Source: an uncultured Bacteroidales bacterium
GTDB lineage: Bacteria; Bacteroidota; Bacteroidia; Bacteroidales; Paludibacteraceae
Direction of reading: 5' to 3'
NCBI GenBank assembly: GCA_903912795.1
Contig: CAIWIS010000881.1
Span: 1 to 8,672, forward strand
DNA length: 8,672 nucleotides
The position numbers and the translations under genes are program-made. Below are positions 1 through 6,143 of this stretch, piece after piece. The notes below the pieces were generated by a model. It saw nothing but the letters and a program-made list of their open reading frames with translations, did no database searches and was not told the origin of the DNA. Numbering within the stretch: the first letter of the stretch is position 1; each line of letters begins with the position of its first letter.

Positions 1-57
1 TATAATTTTCAAAGTAAAAACCAATACTCGAAAGCCTATCATTTTTATATTCAACAA

Positions 58-633
58 TTGAAAAACAAACATAAAATAGTAGATAAATCGAATGACGAAT
101 TGCTTGAGTTATTTATCGAAGGAGGTGATATTGCTTTTTTTGGTGAATTATATCGTCGGTATATACCTAAACTTTATGGTCTTTGTTTAAAGTATTTGAA
201 TGATCAGGAGGCTGCTCGCGATGCTGTGATGGATATATATAGTGATTTGCCCGAAAAGGTGCGAAATTATGAAATAAAAAGCTTTAATGCTTGGCTATAT
301 TCAGTTGCTAAAAATCATTGCTTACAAACGTTGAGGAAAGACAAGCAAACTATTTTTGTAAAAATTGAAGATGCTTTTGTGGAAAATGAAGATTTTTTTA
401 CTCAAATAGATAAACTGCAATCAATAGAAGAAATTGCGGCCTTAGAATATTGTATTACAACCTTAAATATGGAGCAAAAAAAAAGTATTGAATTGTTTTT
501 TTTAGAAGAAAAATCATATTTAGATATAGTAGATATTACTGGTTACGAATTGAATAAAGTAAAAAGTTATATACAAAACGGGAAGCGAAATTTAAAATTT
601 TGTATTGTCAAATTTCTCAATAACAAAGAGTAA
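58..633 (+). CDS. ECF-like sigma-70 family RNA polymerase sigma factor
   Basis: Predicted alternative sigma factor that would direct RNA polymerase to a small regulon. At 191 residues it has the two-domain size of ECF factors. Region 2 spans about residues 31-96 (LYRRYIPKLYGLCLKYLND, then the FNAWLYSVAKNHCL core-binding/-10 helix). Region 4, the -35-binding helix-turn-helix, spans about 127-185 (ALEYCITTLNMEQKKSIELF, then SYLDIVDITGYELNKVKSYI). No sigma 3 domain is visible. The start is uncertain: position 58 is TTG, rare in Bacteroidota, and the frame stays open to the left edge with no in-frame ATG upstream; the first internal ATG codon (Met58) would destroy region 2. The TTG lies about 10 residues before the SNDELLELF stretch where such proteins normally begin, so it is plausible. 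The next gene starts 13 bases after the stop, suggesting co-transcription and a sigma/anti-sigma-like pairing. Target promoters cannot be inferred. Confidence 0.88.
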   Translation: MKNKHKIVDKSNDELLELFIEGGDIAFFGELYRRYIPKLYGLCLKYLNDQEAARDAVMDIYSDLPEKVRNYEIKSFNAWLYSVAKNHCLQTLRKDKQTIFVKIEDAFVENEDFFTQIDKLQSIEEIAALEYCITTLNMEQKKSIELFFLEEKSYLDIVDITGYELNKVKSYIQNGKRNLKFCIVKFLNNKE

Positions 634-646
634 CATAAACTACAGA

Positions 647-1801
647 ATGAACTTTAAAGATTATATACAAGGTAAACGTAATGGTAAAGAAGCGAATCAA
701 TTGGAGCGCGATGCCATGAACGACCCATTTCTTCAGGATGCCCTTGATGGATTCAGTGGATTTGAGGGTGATCATGTAGCTGTAATCAATAGTTTGGAAA
801 ATAATTTTAATAAAAAATCAGTAAAAAAACAATTCAAACTTAAATATTGGATAGTTGGTGTTGCAGCCTCGGTTTGTTTGGTAGTGGGAGTAGGGTCTTT
901 GTATTTGTTAAACAATGATGAACAGAAACATTTTTCTCAGAATTCAATTCAGAAAACAAAGAAAAGTGTTGTAGAAAGTAAGCCAGTAATTCCATCATTA
1001 ATAGAAGAATCTATTAATGATAATCAATTAAAAACGAAGCACACTCAAAAACCAAATCCAATTCAAGATATTAAAAATGCGATTGTTGTAGAAGAATCAT
1101 TAGTGCATGAAAGCGTTCAAGATGTTTCTTCTAACGTAAACTCGATGGATGATTCCAAAATTGAAGATTACATAATTCAAGAAGAAAAAATAACTGAAAT
1201 TGCACAAACAAGTATTCCAAAATCGTCAAGTCAAAAATCGAACAATATTATTAGTGGAAAGATTGTTGATGAAAAAGGTGAGGCTATTATTGGCGTTTCT
1301 GTGAAACTCAAAGATGCTAATTCTGAAACTATTACTGATTTGAATGGTAACTTTAGTTTAAATGTAAATAATATAAAAAGTAAAACCATTGTGGCTTCAT
1401 ATATCGGCTATACTAAAAAAGAAGTTCCAATTGCTGATGGTAATATAATTCAATTGGAACCTGATAACATAGCATTAAATGAAGTTGTAGTTGTTGGGTA
1501 TGGTTCGCAAAAGCGAAGCTCAATTACTGGAGCAGTCTCGAGTGTTCGCAAAGAATCAAGTAGTTATGGCGAAAAAGATTTTGTGAAATATGTAAAAGAG
1601 AATCACAAACAAAAAATTTGTTTTCAGAAAAATGAATTTATTCAAGTTAAATTTACTACCGACCAGACAGGAAAGCCTATCAATTTAGAAATTATTGATT
1701 CTACTTGTTCACAGCTCGAAGTTGAATTTATCCAATTGTTCAAAAACTCTCCTAGCTGGACAGATAAATTGAAAAAAGTTGAGTTGAAAATTCAATTTTA
1801 G
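647..1801 (+). CDS. single-pass membrane protein with carboxypeptidase-regulatory-like, SusC-plug-like and TonB-C-like segments; putative sigma partner
   Basis: 384 residues, function unknown. The ATG at 647 gives MNFKDYIQGKRNGKEANQLE; an in-frame TTG at 605 inside the sigma gene was rejected. Order of parts: cytoplasmic N-terminus (1-66, with a DPFLQDALDGF motif I associate with Bacteroidales membrane proteins of this type); one transmembrane helix (67-89); polar Ser/Lys/Glu-rich linker (90-199); carboxypeptidase-regulatory-like domain (about 200-272, IISGKIVDEKGEAIIGVSV, DLNGNFSL, ASYIGY); LNEVVVVGYG plus TGAVSSV (277-300), as found at the start of SusC-type receptor plugs; and a C-terminal TonB-like domain (about 311-384, TGKPINLEII, then LFKNSPSW) with Cys325 and Cys354. 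Residues after the helix should be periplasmic. It lacks a recognisable FecR domain and any beta-barrel. Position after the sigma gene suggests it holds or releases the sigma factor in response to an envelope signal; this is inference. A truncated receptor is unlikely because the C-terminal domain looks intact. Confidence 0.85.
   Translation: MNFKDYIQGKRNGKEANQLERDAMNDPFLQDALDGFSGFEGDHVAVINSLENNFNKKSVKKQFKLKYWIVGVAASVCLVVGVGSLYLLNNDEQKHFSQNSIQKTKKSVVESKPVIPSLIEESINDNQLKTKHTQKPNPIQDIKNAIVVEESLVHESVQDVSSNVNSMDDSKIEDYIIQEEKITEIAQTSIPKSSSQKSNNIISGKIVDEKGEAIIGVSVKLKDANSETITDLNGNFSLNVNNIKSKTIVASYIGYTKKEVPIADGNIIQLEPDNIALNEVVVVGYGSQKRSSITGAVSSVRKESSSYGEKDFVKYVKENHKQKICFQKNEFIQVKFTTDQTGKPINLEIIDSTCSQLEVEFIQLFKNSPSWTDKLKKVELKIQF
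1475..1546 (+). other. Ton-box/plug-entrance-like segment inside the membrane protein
   Basis: Codes for residues 277-300 of the 384-residue protein, reading LNEVVVVGYGSQKR followed by SSITGAVSSV. This arrangement, directly after a carboxypeptidase-regulatory-like domain, is the hallmark of the N-terminal part of SusC/RagA-type TonB-dependent receptors, where the stretch between that domain and the plug is thought to carry the TonB-contacting box. Here no plug or barrel follows; a TonB-C-like domain follows instead. Confidence 0.7.
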
Positions 1802-1916
1802 GCATTCCTAACTCAAAACTTTTGTCTTAGTTTTTTTCATTTTTTGATATAGCCTCTTTTGTCAAAAATTACAGTGTATATGTCATTTTGATTAATCAGC
1901 AATATTAGATATAAGA

Positions 1917-1924
1917 TACTTTTG
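1917..1924 (+). promoter_or_regulatory. candidate -7 element (TACTTTTG) for rhaA
   Basis: Exact match to the Bacteroidota -7 consensus TAnnTTTG. The closest upstream TTTG (1887-1890) is 26 bases away, longer than the usual 19-21, so a normal -33 element is missing; that would fit an activator-dependent promoter. A second, poorer pair lies further up: TTTG at 1858-1861 and TCATTTTG at 1883-1890, 21 bases apart. Initiation near 1931 would leave a leader of about 118 bases containing the palindrome at 1984-1996. Confidence 0.3.
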
Positions 1925-1983
1925 TAAACGCAATTTTTGCACGGAAATACAATTAGTAATTATAAATAGTTTAATGCTGTAAG

Positions 1984-1996
1984 TTATTGACAATAA
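1984..1996 (+). promoter_or_regulatory. 13-base perfect palindrome TTATTGACAATAA, possible operator
   Basis: Two 6-base arms (TTATTG and CAATAA) around a central A, 52 bases before the rhaA start codon. It has no T tract behind it and is too short to be a terminator. Location in the only long gap before the rhamnose genes suggests a protein-binding site. AraC-family proteins more often bind direct repeats, so a different repressor, or chance in AT-rich DNA, are alternatives. Confidence 0.3.
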
Positions 1997-2048
1997 ATAT
2001 ATTATTTGTAGTTGAAACGTAAGGCTCTTAAATCAAAAAAACAAAAAA

Positions 2049-3311
2049 ATGAAAGAACAACAAATTCAGCAATCATTCGACATTGCAAAAGCACGTTATG
2101 CCGAACTGGGTGTAGACGTAGAAAAAGCCATTAGTGAATTAGATAAACTTCCAATTTCGCTACATTGCTGGCAAACCGACGATGTTACCGGTTTCGAAAA
2201 GGCCGATGCAACGCTTACTGGCGGTATTCAAACTACAGGAAACTACCCTGGTAAAGCTCGTAATATTAAGGAAGTGATGGCTGACCTCGAAAAAGCTTTA
2301 AGTCTTATTCCCGGAAACCACCGTGTTAACGTACATGCTATCTATGGCGATTTTAGTGGAGGTTTTGCCGACCGTGATCAAATTGAACCAAAACATTTCC
2401 AAACTTGGATTGACTGGGCAAAAAAGAATAATTATGGACTTGACTTCAATTGTTCTTGTTTTTCGCACGATAAATCGGCTGATGGTTTAACGCTATCGCA
2501 TCCTGATCCTGCCATTCGTGAATTTTGGATTGAACACGTAATTCGCAGTCGTAAAATTGCAGAGGAAATGGGTCGTCAGTTAGGTTCAAAATGTATGCAC
2601 AATATCTGGATTCCGGATGGATCGAAAGATGTTACTGTAAATCGTTTGCAATACCGTCAGAATTTAAAAGATTCGCTGGATAAAATTTTCGAATACAAAA
2701 CCAACGATGTATACATGAAAGATTGTATAGAAAGTAAATTGTTTGGTATTGGTGCTGAGAGTTATACGGTAGGTTCGCATGAGTTTTATATGGGTTATGG
2801 TGTTCGCAACAACATTATTGTAACACTTGATGGCGGTCACTTCCACCCAACCGAAATTATTTCGGACAAAATATCTTCATTATTACTTTTCTTACCCGAA
2901 GTTATGTTGCACGTAACTCGTGGTGTACGTTGGGATAGTGACCACGTAGTGAATTTGAACGAAGAAATTGTAGCTATCGCACAAGAAATTGTACGTGCTA
3001 ATGCAGTTGACAAAGTACATATTGGTCTCGACTATTTTGATGCTTCGATTAACCGTATTGGTGCTTATGTAGTAGGTGTACGTGCAACGCAAAAAGCACT
3101 GACACAAGCATTGCTTGAGCCATTAGCTAAATTGCGTGAATTTGAAGCCAATGGTCAAAAATTTGAGCGCATGGCATTACTCGAAGAAGCAAAATCATTG
3201 CCTTGGAATGATGTATACGATTATTATTGTATGAAAAAAGGCGTAATTGTTGGGCAGGATTATATAGCCAATATTCAACAATACGAAAAAGATGTAACTT
3301 CAAAACGATAA
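2049..3311 (+). CDS. rhaA: L-rhamnose isomerase
   Basis: Converts L-rhamnose to L-rhamnulose (EC 5.3.1.14), the first cytoplasmic step of rhamnose catabolism, using divalent metal ions. The 420 residues match the roughly 419 of the E. coli enzyme. The metal-binding residues known for E. coli RhaA are all present at a constant offset of -6: Glu228, Asp261, His264, His288, Asp296, Asp298 and Asp328, within the motifs DGGHFHPTE, RGVRWDSDHV and HIGLDYFDASINR. The family N-terminal motif ISLHCWQTDDVTGFE is at 36-50. The ATG at 2049 gives a normal N-terminus and follows an A-rich stretch. rhaT follows 24 bases downstream with no terminator between, so the two are probably co-transcribed. Several codons read as long open frames on the opposite strand, but these are shadows of this gene. 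Identification is very secure. Confidence 0.98.
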   Translation: MKEQQIQQSFDIAKARYAELGVDVEKAISELDKLPISLHCWQTDDVTGFEKADATLTGGIQTTGNYPGKARNIKEVMADLEKALSLIPGNHRVNVHAIYGDFSGGFADRDQIEPKHFQTWIDWAKKNNYGLDFNCSCFSHDKSADGLTLSHPDPAIREFWIEHVIRSRKIAEEMGRQLGSKCMHNIWIPDGSKDVTVNRLQYRQNLKDSLDKIFEYKTNDVYMKDCIESKLFGIGAESYTVGSHEFYMGYGVRNNIIVTLDGGHFHPTEIISDKISSLLLFLPEVMLHVTRGVRWDSDHVVNLNEEIVAIAQEIVRANAVDKVHIGLDYFDASINRIGAYVVGVRATQKALTQALLEPLAKLREFEANGQKFERMALLEEAKSLPWNDVYDYYCMKKGVIVGQDYIANIQQYEKDVTSKR

Positions 3312-3335
3312 TCATATAACTTTAAAAATAATAAT

Positions 3336-4409
3336 ATGAACGCTATTTTAGGAATTCTTTTTCATTCAATAGGCGGATTTGCATCCGGTAGTTTTTACAT
3401 GCCTTACAATAAGGTTAAAGGTTGGGCTTGGGAAAGCTTTTGGATTTTAGGTGGGTTGTTTTCGTGGTTAATTGTGCCACCCATTGCAGCTTATCTAACT
3501 ATCCCAAATTTTACCGAAATTATTGCATCTACATCGTCACAAATTCTCACAATTACTTTTATACTCGGATTACTTTGGGGTATAGGCGGACTTACTTATG
3601 GCCTTGGAGTTCGCTATTTGGGCATGTCGTTGGGTAATTCTGTGGTCTTAGGTTTTTGCTCAGCGTTTGGAGCCATTGTACCTCCTCTTTTTTACAACTT
3701 TAACCCAACCGAAGGTAAAACATCGTTGACAGATATGTTAGCTACACCTGGAGGGCAAATGGTTTTATTGGGAGTTGTTGTATGTGTCATTGGTATTGCC
3801 ATTTCAGGGCGTGCTGGTATGCTCAAAGAAAAAGAATTATCCAAAGAACAACAAAAAGCCAGTGTAGCCGAATTTAGTTTGGTTAAAGGACTGGTAGTGG
3901 CTGTTTTTTCAGGAATTCTAAGTTCGTTTTTTAACTTTGGAATTGAAGCAGGTAAACCAATGGCTCATGTTGCAAACGAAGCATGGAAAGCTCTAAATCC
4001 TGGAGAAGGAGAATTTTTATTCCAAAATAATGTAATTTTTGTGGTTATACTTTGGGGTGGATTAACTACAAATTTTATTTGGACAACAATTTTGAGTTTG
4101 AAAAACAAATCCTATCGCGATTTTACTAATAAAAAAACACCAATTACTAAAAACATTATATTTAGTGCCTTAGCTGGAACAACATGGTTTTTGCAGTTTT
4201 TCTTTTACGGAATGGGCGAAAGCAAACTTGGAAATGGAGCTAGTTCTTGGATATTACACATGTCGACTATAATTTTAACAGCCAATATGTGGGGTATTTA
4301 TCGCAACGAATGGAAAGGAGTTGCTCCAAAAACTAAATGGACTATCGCAACTGGAATTGCAGTAATTATAATATCGGTTGTACTTGTAGGTATTGGTAAT
4401 TCAATGTAA
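3336..4409 (+). CDS. rhaT: L-rhamnose/H+ symporter RhaT
   Basis: Inner-membrane transporter importing L-rhamnose with a proton; member of the drug/metabolite transporter superfamily. The 357 residues compare with 344 in E. coli. About ten hydrophobic segments are visible (roughly 2-20, 36-54, 70-90, 100-120, 142-158, 183-203, 230-252, 274-292, 304-322, 335-354), with a charged loop at 160-178 dividing the protein into halves. RhaT-like motifs include GILFHSIGGFASGSFYMPY at the N-terminus, KVKGWAWESFWILGG (26-40), LGLLWGIGGLTYGLGVRYLG and FFYGMGESKLG. It sits between the isomerase and an AraC regulator and supplies the substrate for RhaA. Use of a proton symporter instead of an ABC system agrees with known Bacteroides rhamnose loci. 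Its message ends at the terminator beginning at 4435. Confidence 0.96.
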   Translation: MNAILGILFHSIGGFASGSFYMPYNKVKGWAWESFWILGGLFSWLIVPPIAAYLTIPNFTEIIASTSSQILTITFILGLLWGIGGLTYGLGVRYLGMSLGNSVVLGFCSAFGAIVPPLFYNFNPTEGKTSLTDMLATPGGQMVLLGVVVCVIGIAISGRAGMLKEKELSKEQQKASVAEFSLVKGLVVAVFSGILSSFFNFGIEAGKPMAHVANEAWKALNPGEGEFLFQNNVIFVVILWGGLTTNFIWTTILSLKNKSYRDFTNKKTPITKNIIFSALAGTTWFLQFFFYGMGESKLGNGASSWILHMSTIILTANMWGIYRNEWKGVAPKTKWTIATGIAVIIISVVLVGIGNSM

Positions 4410-4434
4410 TAAATCAATTTTTTGAAACAGTAAG

Positions 4435-4468
4435 AAAGAGGATGTTCGTGAAGATATCCTCTTTTTTT
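4435..4468 (+). terminator. intrinsic terminator after rhaT
   Basis: Perfect 9-bp stem AAAGAGGAT (4435-4443) with ATCCTCTTT (4456-4464), a 12-base loop, and an uninterrupted T run from 4462 to 4468. It begins 25 bases after the rhaT stop and should end the rhaA-rhaT transcript. Its presence argues against the upstream in-frame ATG at 4442 being the start of the next gene, since that codon lies in the stem. Confidence 0.85.
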
Positions 4469-4477
4469 ATATATTTG
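4445..4477 (+). promoter_or_regulatory. candidate promoter of the AraC-family regulator gene
   Basis: TATATTTG at 4470-4477 matches the Bacteroidota -7 consensus exactly. TTCG at 4445-4448, one mismatch from TTTG, lies 21 bases upstream as a possible -33 element. Initiation near 4484 would leave only about 9 bases before the ATG at 4493. The -33 position falls in the loop of the preceding terminator hairpin, so the two signals share DNA. Confidence 0.5.
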
Positions 4478-4492
4478 CAAAAAATATGCTGT

Positions 4493-5380
4493 ATGAGTAA
4501 AAATGTTAACTATCTTGTAACTAATGAAGAAGATGACTTGTGGGGATTGACTGTAACTACTGTAGGTCATCAGAAAATTAAAGAAAATGAAATATATCCT
4601 CCAGATACTCATCCTGCAGGTTATTTTTTTGATGCGGATAAGGGGCGCATACTCAATGAGTTTCAACTGCTGTATATAACCAACGGAAAGGGTGAATTCT
4701 CATTTGGAGAAGATAAACATTCGGCTTTAATATCCGAAGGTAAAATGTTTTTCCTCATGCCTGGTGTTTGGCATACCTATAAACCCATCGAAAAATCGGG
4801 CTGGAACGAATATTGGATAGGTTTTAAAGGCGAAATTATTAATAAAATTGTAACTGAAGGCTTTTTTCTGAATCGTCATCCCGTTTTTAATATCGGACTC
4901 AATGAGCGTATCGTTGATTTATACATGAAAGCTATTGAAATAGCAAACGAAGAGCGAGCAGGTTATCAACAAGCTTTGTCGGGTATTGTAATGCATATTT
5001 TAGGTTTGATGTACTACCGCGATAAAACACGTAATTTTCAGGACGAGGATTTAATTTGTAAAATAAATAAAGCCAAAGTACTAATGCGTGAATCGGTTTA
5101 TAGTAGTTTATTTGCCGAAGACATTGCCAAAACATTAAATATTAGCTATTCTGGATTTCGCCGTGCATTTAAGGAATTTACAGGCACTTCGCCTTCAAAA
5201 TACATGATGGAATTAAAACTCAACGAAGCTAAACTGCTACTTTCAACTACAGCTCAATCGGTCAAAAATATATCATACAGCCTTAATTTCGAGAATCCGG
5301 AGTATTTCTCAGTCTTTTTCAAAAAACGGACAGGCGTTACTCCGCTTGAATATCGCTTAGCAGTTGAAATTAAAGCGTGA
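4493..5380 (+). CDS. rhaR: AraC-family transcriptional regulator, probable rhamnose regulator
   Basis: 295-residue DNA-binding regulator. The N-terminal half (about 20-170) has the cupin-like AraC sugar-sensing fold, seen in HPAGYFFDADKGRILNEFQL, YITNGKGEF, SEGKMFFLMPGVWHTYKP and WNEYWIGFKG. The C-terminal half carries two helix-turn-helix motifs: about 207-228 (FAEDIAKTLNISYSGFRRAF) and about 257-277 (VKNISYSLNFENPEYFSVFF), closed by KRTGVTPLEYR. The ATG at 4493 was chosen because the in-frame ATG at 4442 lies in the rhaT terminator and would add a non-family hydrophobic leader. It follows rhaT and, by analogy with the AraC-type RhaR activator of Bacteroides rhamnose loci, probably senses rhamnose or a metabolite and activates rhaA-rhaT. 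Its own promoter appears separate. The family is certain; the rhamnose ligand is inferred from neighbours. Confidence 0.92.
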   Translation: MSKNVNYLVTNEEDDLWGLTVTTVGHQKIKENEIYPPDTHPAGYFFDADKGRILNEFQLLYITNGKGEFSFGEDKHSALISEGKMFFLMPGVWHTYKPIEKSGWNEYWIGFKGEIINKIVTEGFFLNRHPVFNIGLNERIVDLYMKAIEIANEERAGYQQALSGIVMHILGLMYYRDKTRNFQDEDLICKINKAKVLMRESVYSSLFAEDIAKTLNISYSGFRRAFKEFTGTSPSKYMMELKLNEAKLLLSTTAQSVKNISYSLNFENPEYFSVFFKKRTGVTPLEYRLAVEIKA

Positions 5381-5451
5381 TGTATGTAAATTTATTTCAA
5401 ACTGTAACATTCAGATAATTAGCAGTGTAGTAAAGTTTTATTGTATTATAA

Positions 5452-5482
5452 TTTGTTTGTATGCTCAGTTTTTGTATTTTTA
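5452..5482 (+). promoter_or_regulatory. candidate promoter of the udk operon
   Basis: TTTG at 5452-5455 and TATTTTTA at 5475-5482 (one mismatch to TAnnTTTG) are 19 bases apart, which fits Bacteroidota spacing. Initiation near 5489 gives a leader of about 39 bases. The 147-base gap between the regulator gene and udk is otherwise AT-rich, with no clear hairpin terminator. TTTG-like words are common in such DNA, so chance is possible. Confidence 0.35.
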
Positions 5483-5527
5483 CCGAATAAATACTTATTT
5501 TTATACGCTCAAAAACTAAAAAAACCT

Positions 5528-6142
5528 ATGTTGATTATTGGTATAGCCGGTGGAACCGGTTCAGGTAAAACTACTGTAGTTCGAAAAATTTTGGAACGTC
5601 TTCCGGCTGGTGAAGTGGCCATTTTACCTCAAGATTCGTATTACCGCGATAGCAGTCATTTGCCTTTGGAAGAACGATTGGAAATGAATTTTGATCACCC
5701 CGATTCTATCGAGTTTGAATTGCTAACCAAGCACTTAAAAGAATTGCGCAAAGGAAAAACAATTGAACAGCCCATTTACTCGTACCTTACTTGTACACGT
5801 GCCGACGAGACAATACCCGTAAAACCTTGTCATGTTATTATCGTGGAAGGTATTTTGGTGCTTACCAATGCCGAGTTGCGTAAAATGATGGATTTGAAAG
5901 TGTTTGTTGATGCTGATGCCGACGATAGGTTAATTCGCGTTATAAATCGCGATATAATTGAGCGTGGCAGGTCGGTAAATAAAGTAATGGAACGTTACGA
6001 AAATACTGTTAAGCCAATGCATGTTCAGTTTATTGAACCTACAAAGCGCTTTGCCGATATCATTATACCACAAGGTGGAAATAATCATATTGCTATCGAA
6101 ATTCTGACTAATTATATTGAGAAAAATCTGAAAGAACAATAA
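5528..6142 (+). CDS. udk: uridine kinase
   Basis: Phosphorylates uridine (and usually cytidine) to the monophosphate in the pyrimidine salvage pathway, in the cytoplasm (EC 2.7.1.48). The 204-residue protein starts with MLIIGIAGGTGSGKTT, giving a Walker A P-loop at residues 8-15 near the N-terminus as in the family. Other family signs are LPQDSYYRD, NFDHPDS, YSYLTCTR, VIIVEGILVL (Walker B-like), KVFVDADADDRLIRVINRD and ERGRSV. The frame is open back to a TTG at 5441, but that would add 29 unrelated residues before the P-loop, so the ATG at 5528 is preferred. It is the first gene of the downstream cluster and its stop is separated from the exonuclease ATG by one base. Phosphoribulokinase belongs to the same superfamily, but the sequence reads clearly as Udk. 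Confidence 0.96.
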   Translation: MLIIGIAGGTGSGKTTVVRKILERLPAGEVAILPQDSYYRDSSHLPLEERLEMNFDHPDSIEFELLTKHLKELRKGKTIEQPIYSYLTCTRADETIPVKPCHVIIVEGILVLTNAELRKMMDLKVFVDADADDRLIRVINRDIIERGRSVNKVMERYENTVKPMHVQFIEPTKRFADIIIPQGGNNHIAIEILTNYIEKNLKEQ

Positions 6143-6143
6143 G

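Larger units (their letters stand above)
1802..2048 (+). other. 247-base intergenic regulatory region upstream of rhaA
   Basis: AT-rich gap separating the sigma unit from the rhamnose genes. T-rich runs at 1831-1845 follow only a weak 4-bp inverted repeat (AACT 1810-1813 with AGTT 1829-1832), so a terminator for the upstream unit is possible but not convincing. Further right lie a TAnnTTTG match (1917-1924), a short palindrome GCAATTTTTGC (1930-1940) and a 13-base perfect palindrome (1984-1996). No coding signal was seen. The bases just before rhaA are A-rich, without a Shine-Dalgarno sequence, as is usual in Bacteroidota. Confidence 0.6.

Noticed and set aside
605..646. Earlier TTG start of the membrane protein, overlapping the sigma gene
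   Set aside because: The added 14 residues lie in the sigma coding end, and the ATG at 647 gives the expected N-terminus (MNFKDYIQGKR).
647..1801. Membrane protein as a decayed or truncated SusC receptor
   Set aside because: It has its own transmembrane anchor and N-terminal motif, and a coherent TonB-like domain after the signature; the frame is clean to a normal stop.
1802..1850. Intrinsic terminator after the membrane protein gene
   Set aside because: Only 4-bp inverted repeats precede the T-rich runs, too weak to call.
2664..3315. Three open frames on the minus strand inside rhaA
   Set aside because: They lie opposite a certain gene, have cysteine/tyrosine-rich unnatural composition and no recognisable domain.
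4442..4492. Upstream ATG for the AraC-type regulator
   Set aside because: The codon lies in the terminator stem and upstream of the best promoter candidate; the extra 17 residues do not fit the family.
4298..4666. Minus-strand open frame across the end of rhaT and the start of the regulator gene
   Set aside because: It crosses a terminator and two well-supported genes and has no family features.
5441..5527. N-terminal extension of uridine kinase from a TTG
   Set aside because: Udk proteins place the P-loop close to the N-terminus, and the extension is AT-driven hydrophobic sequence.
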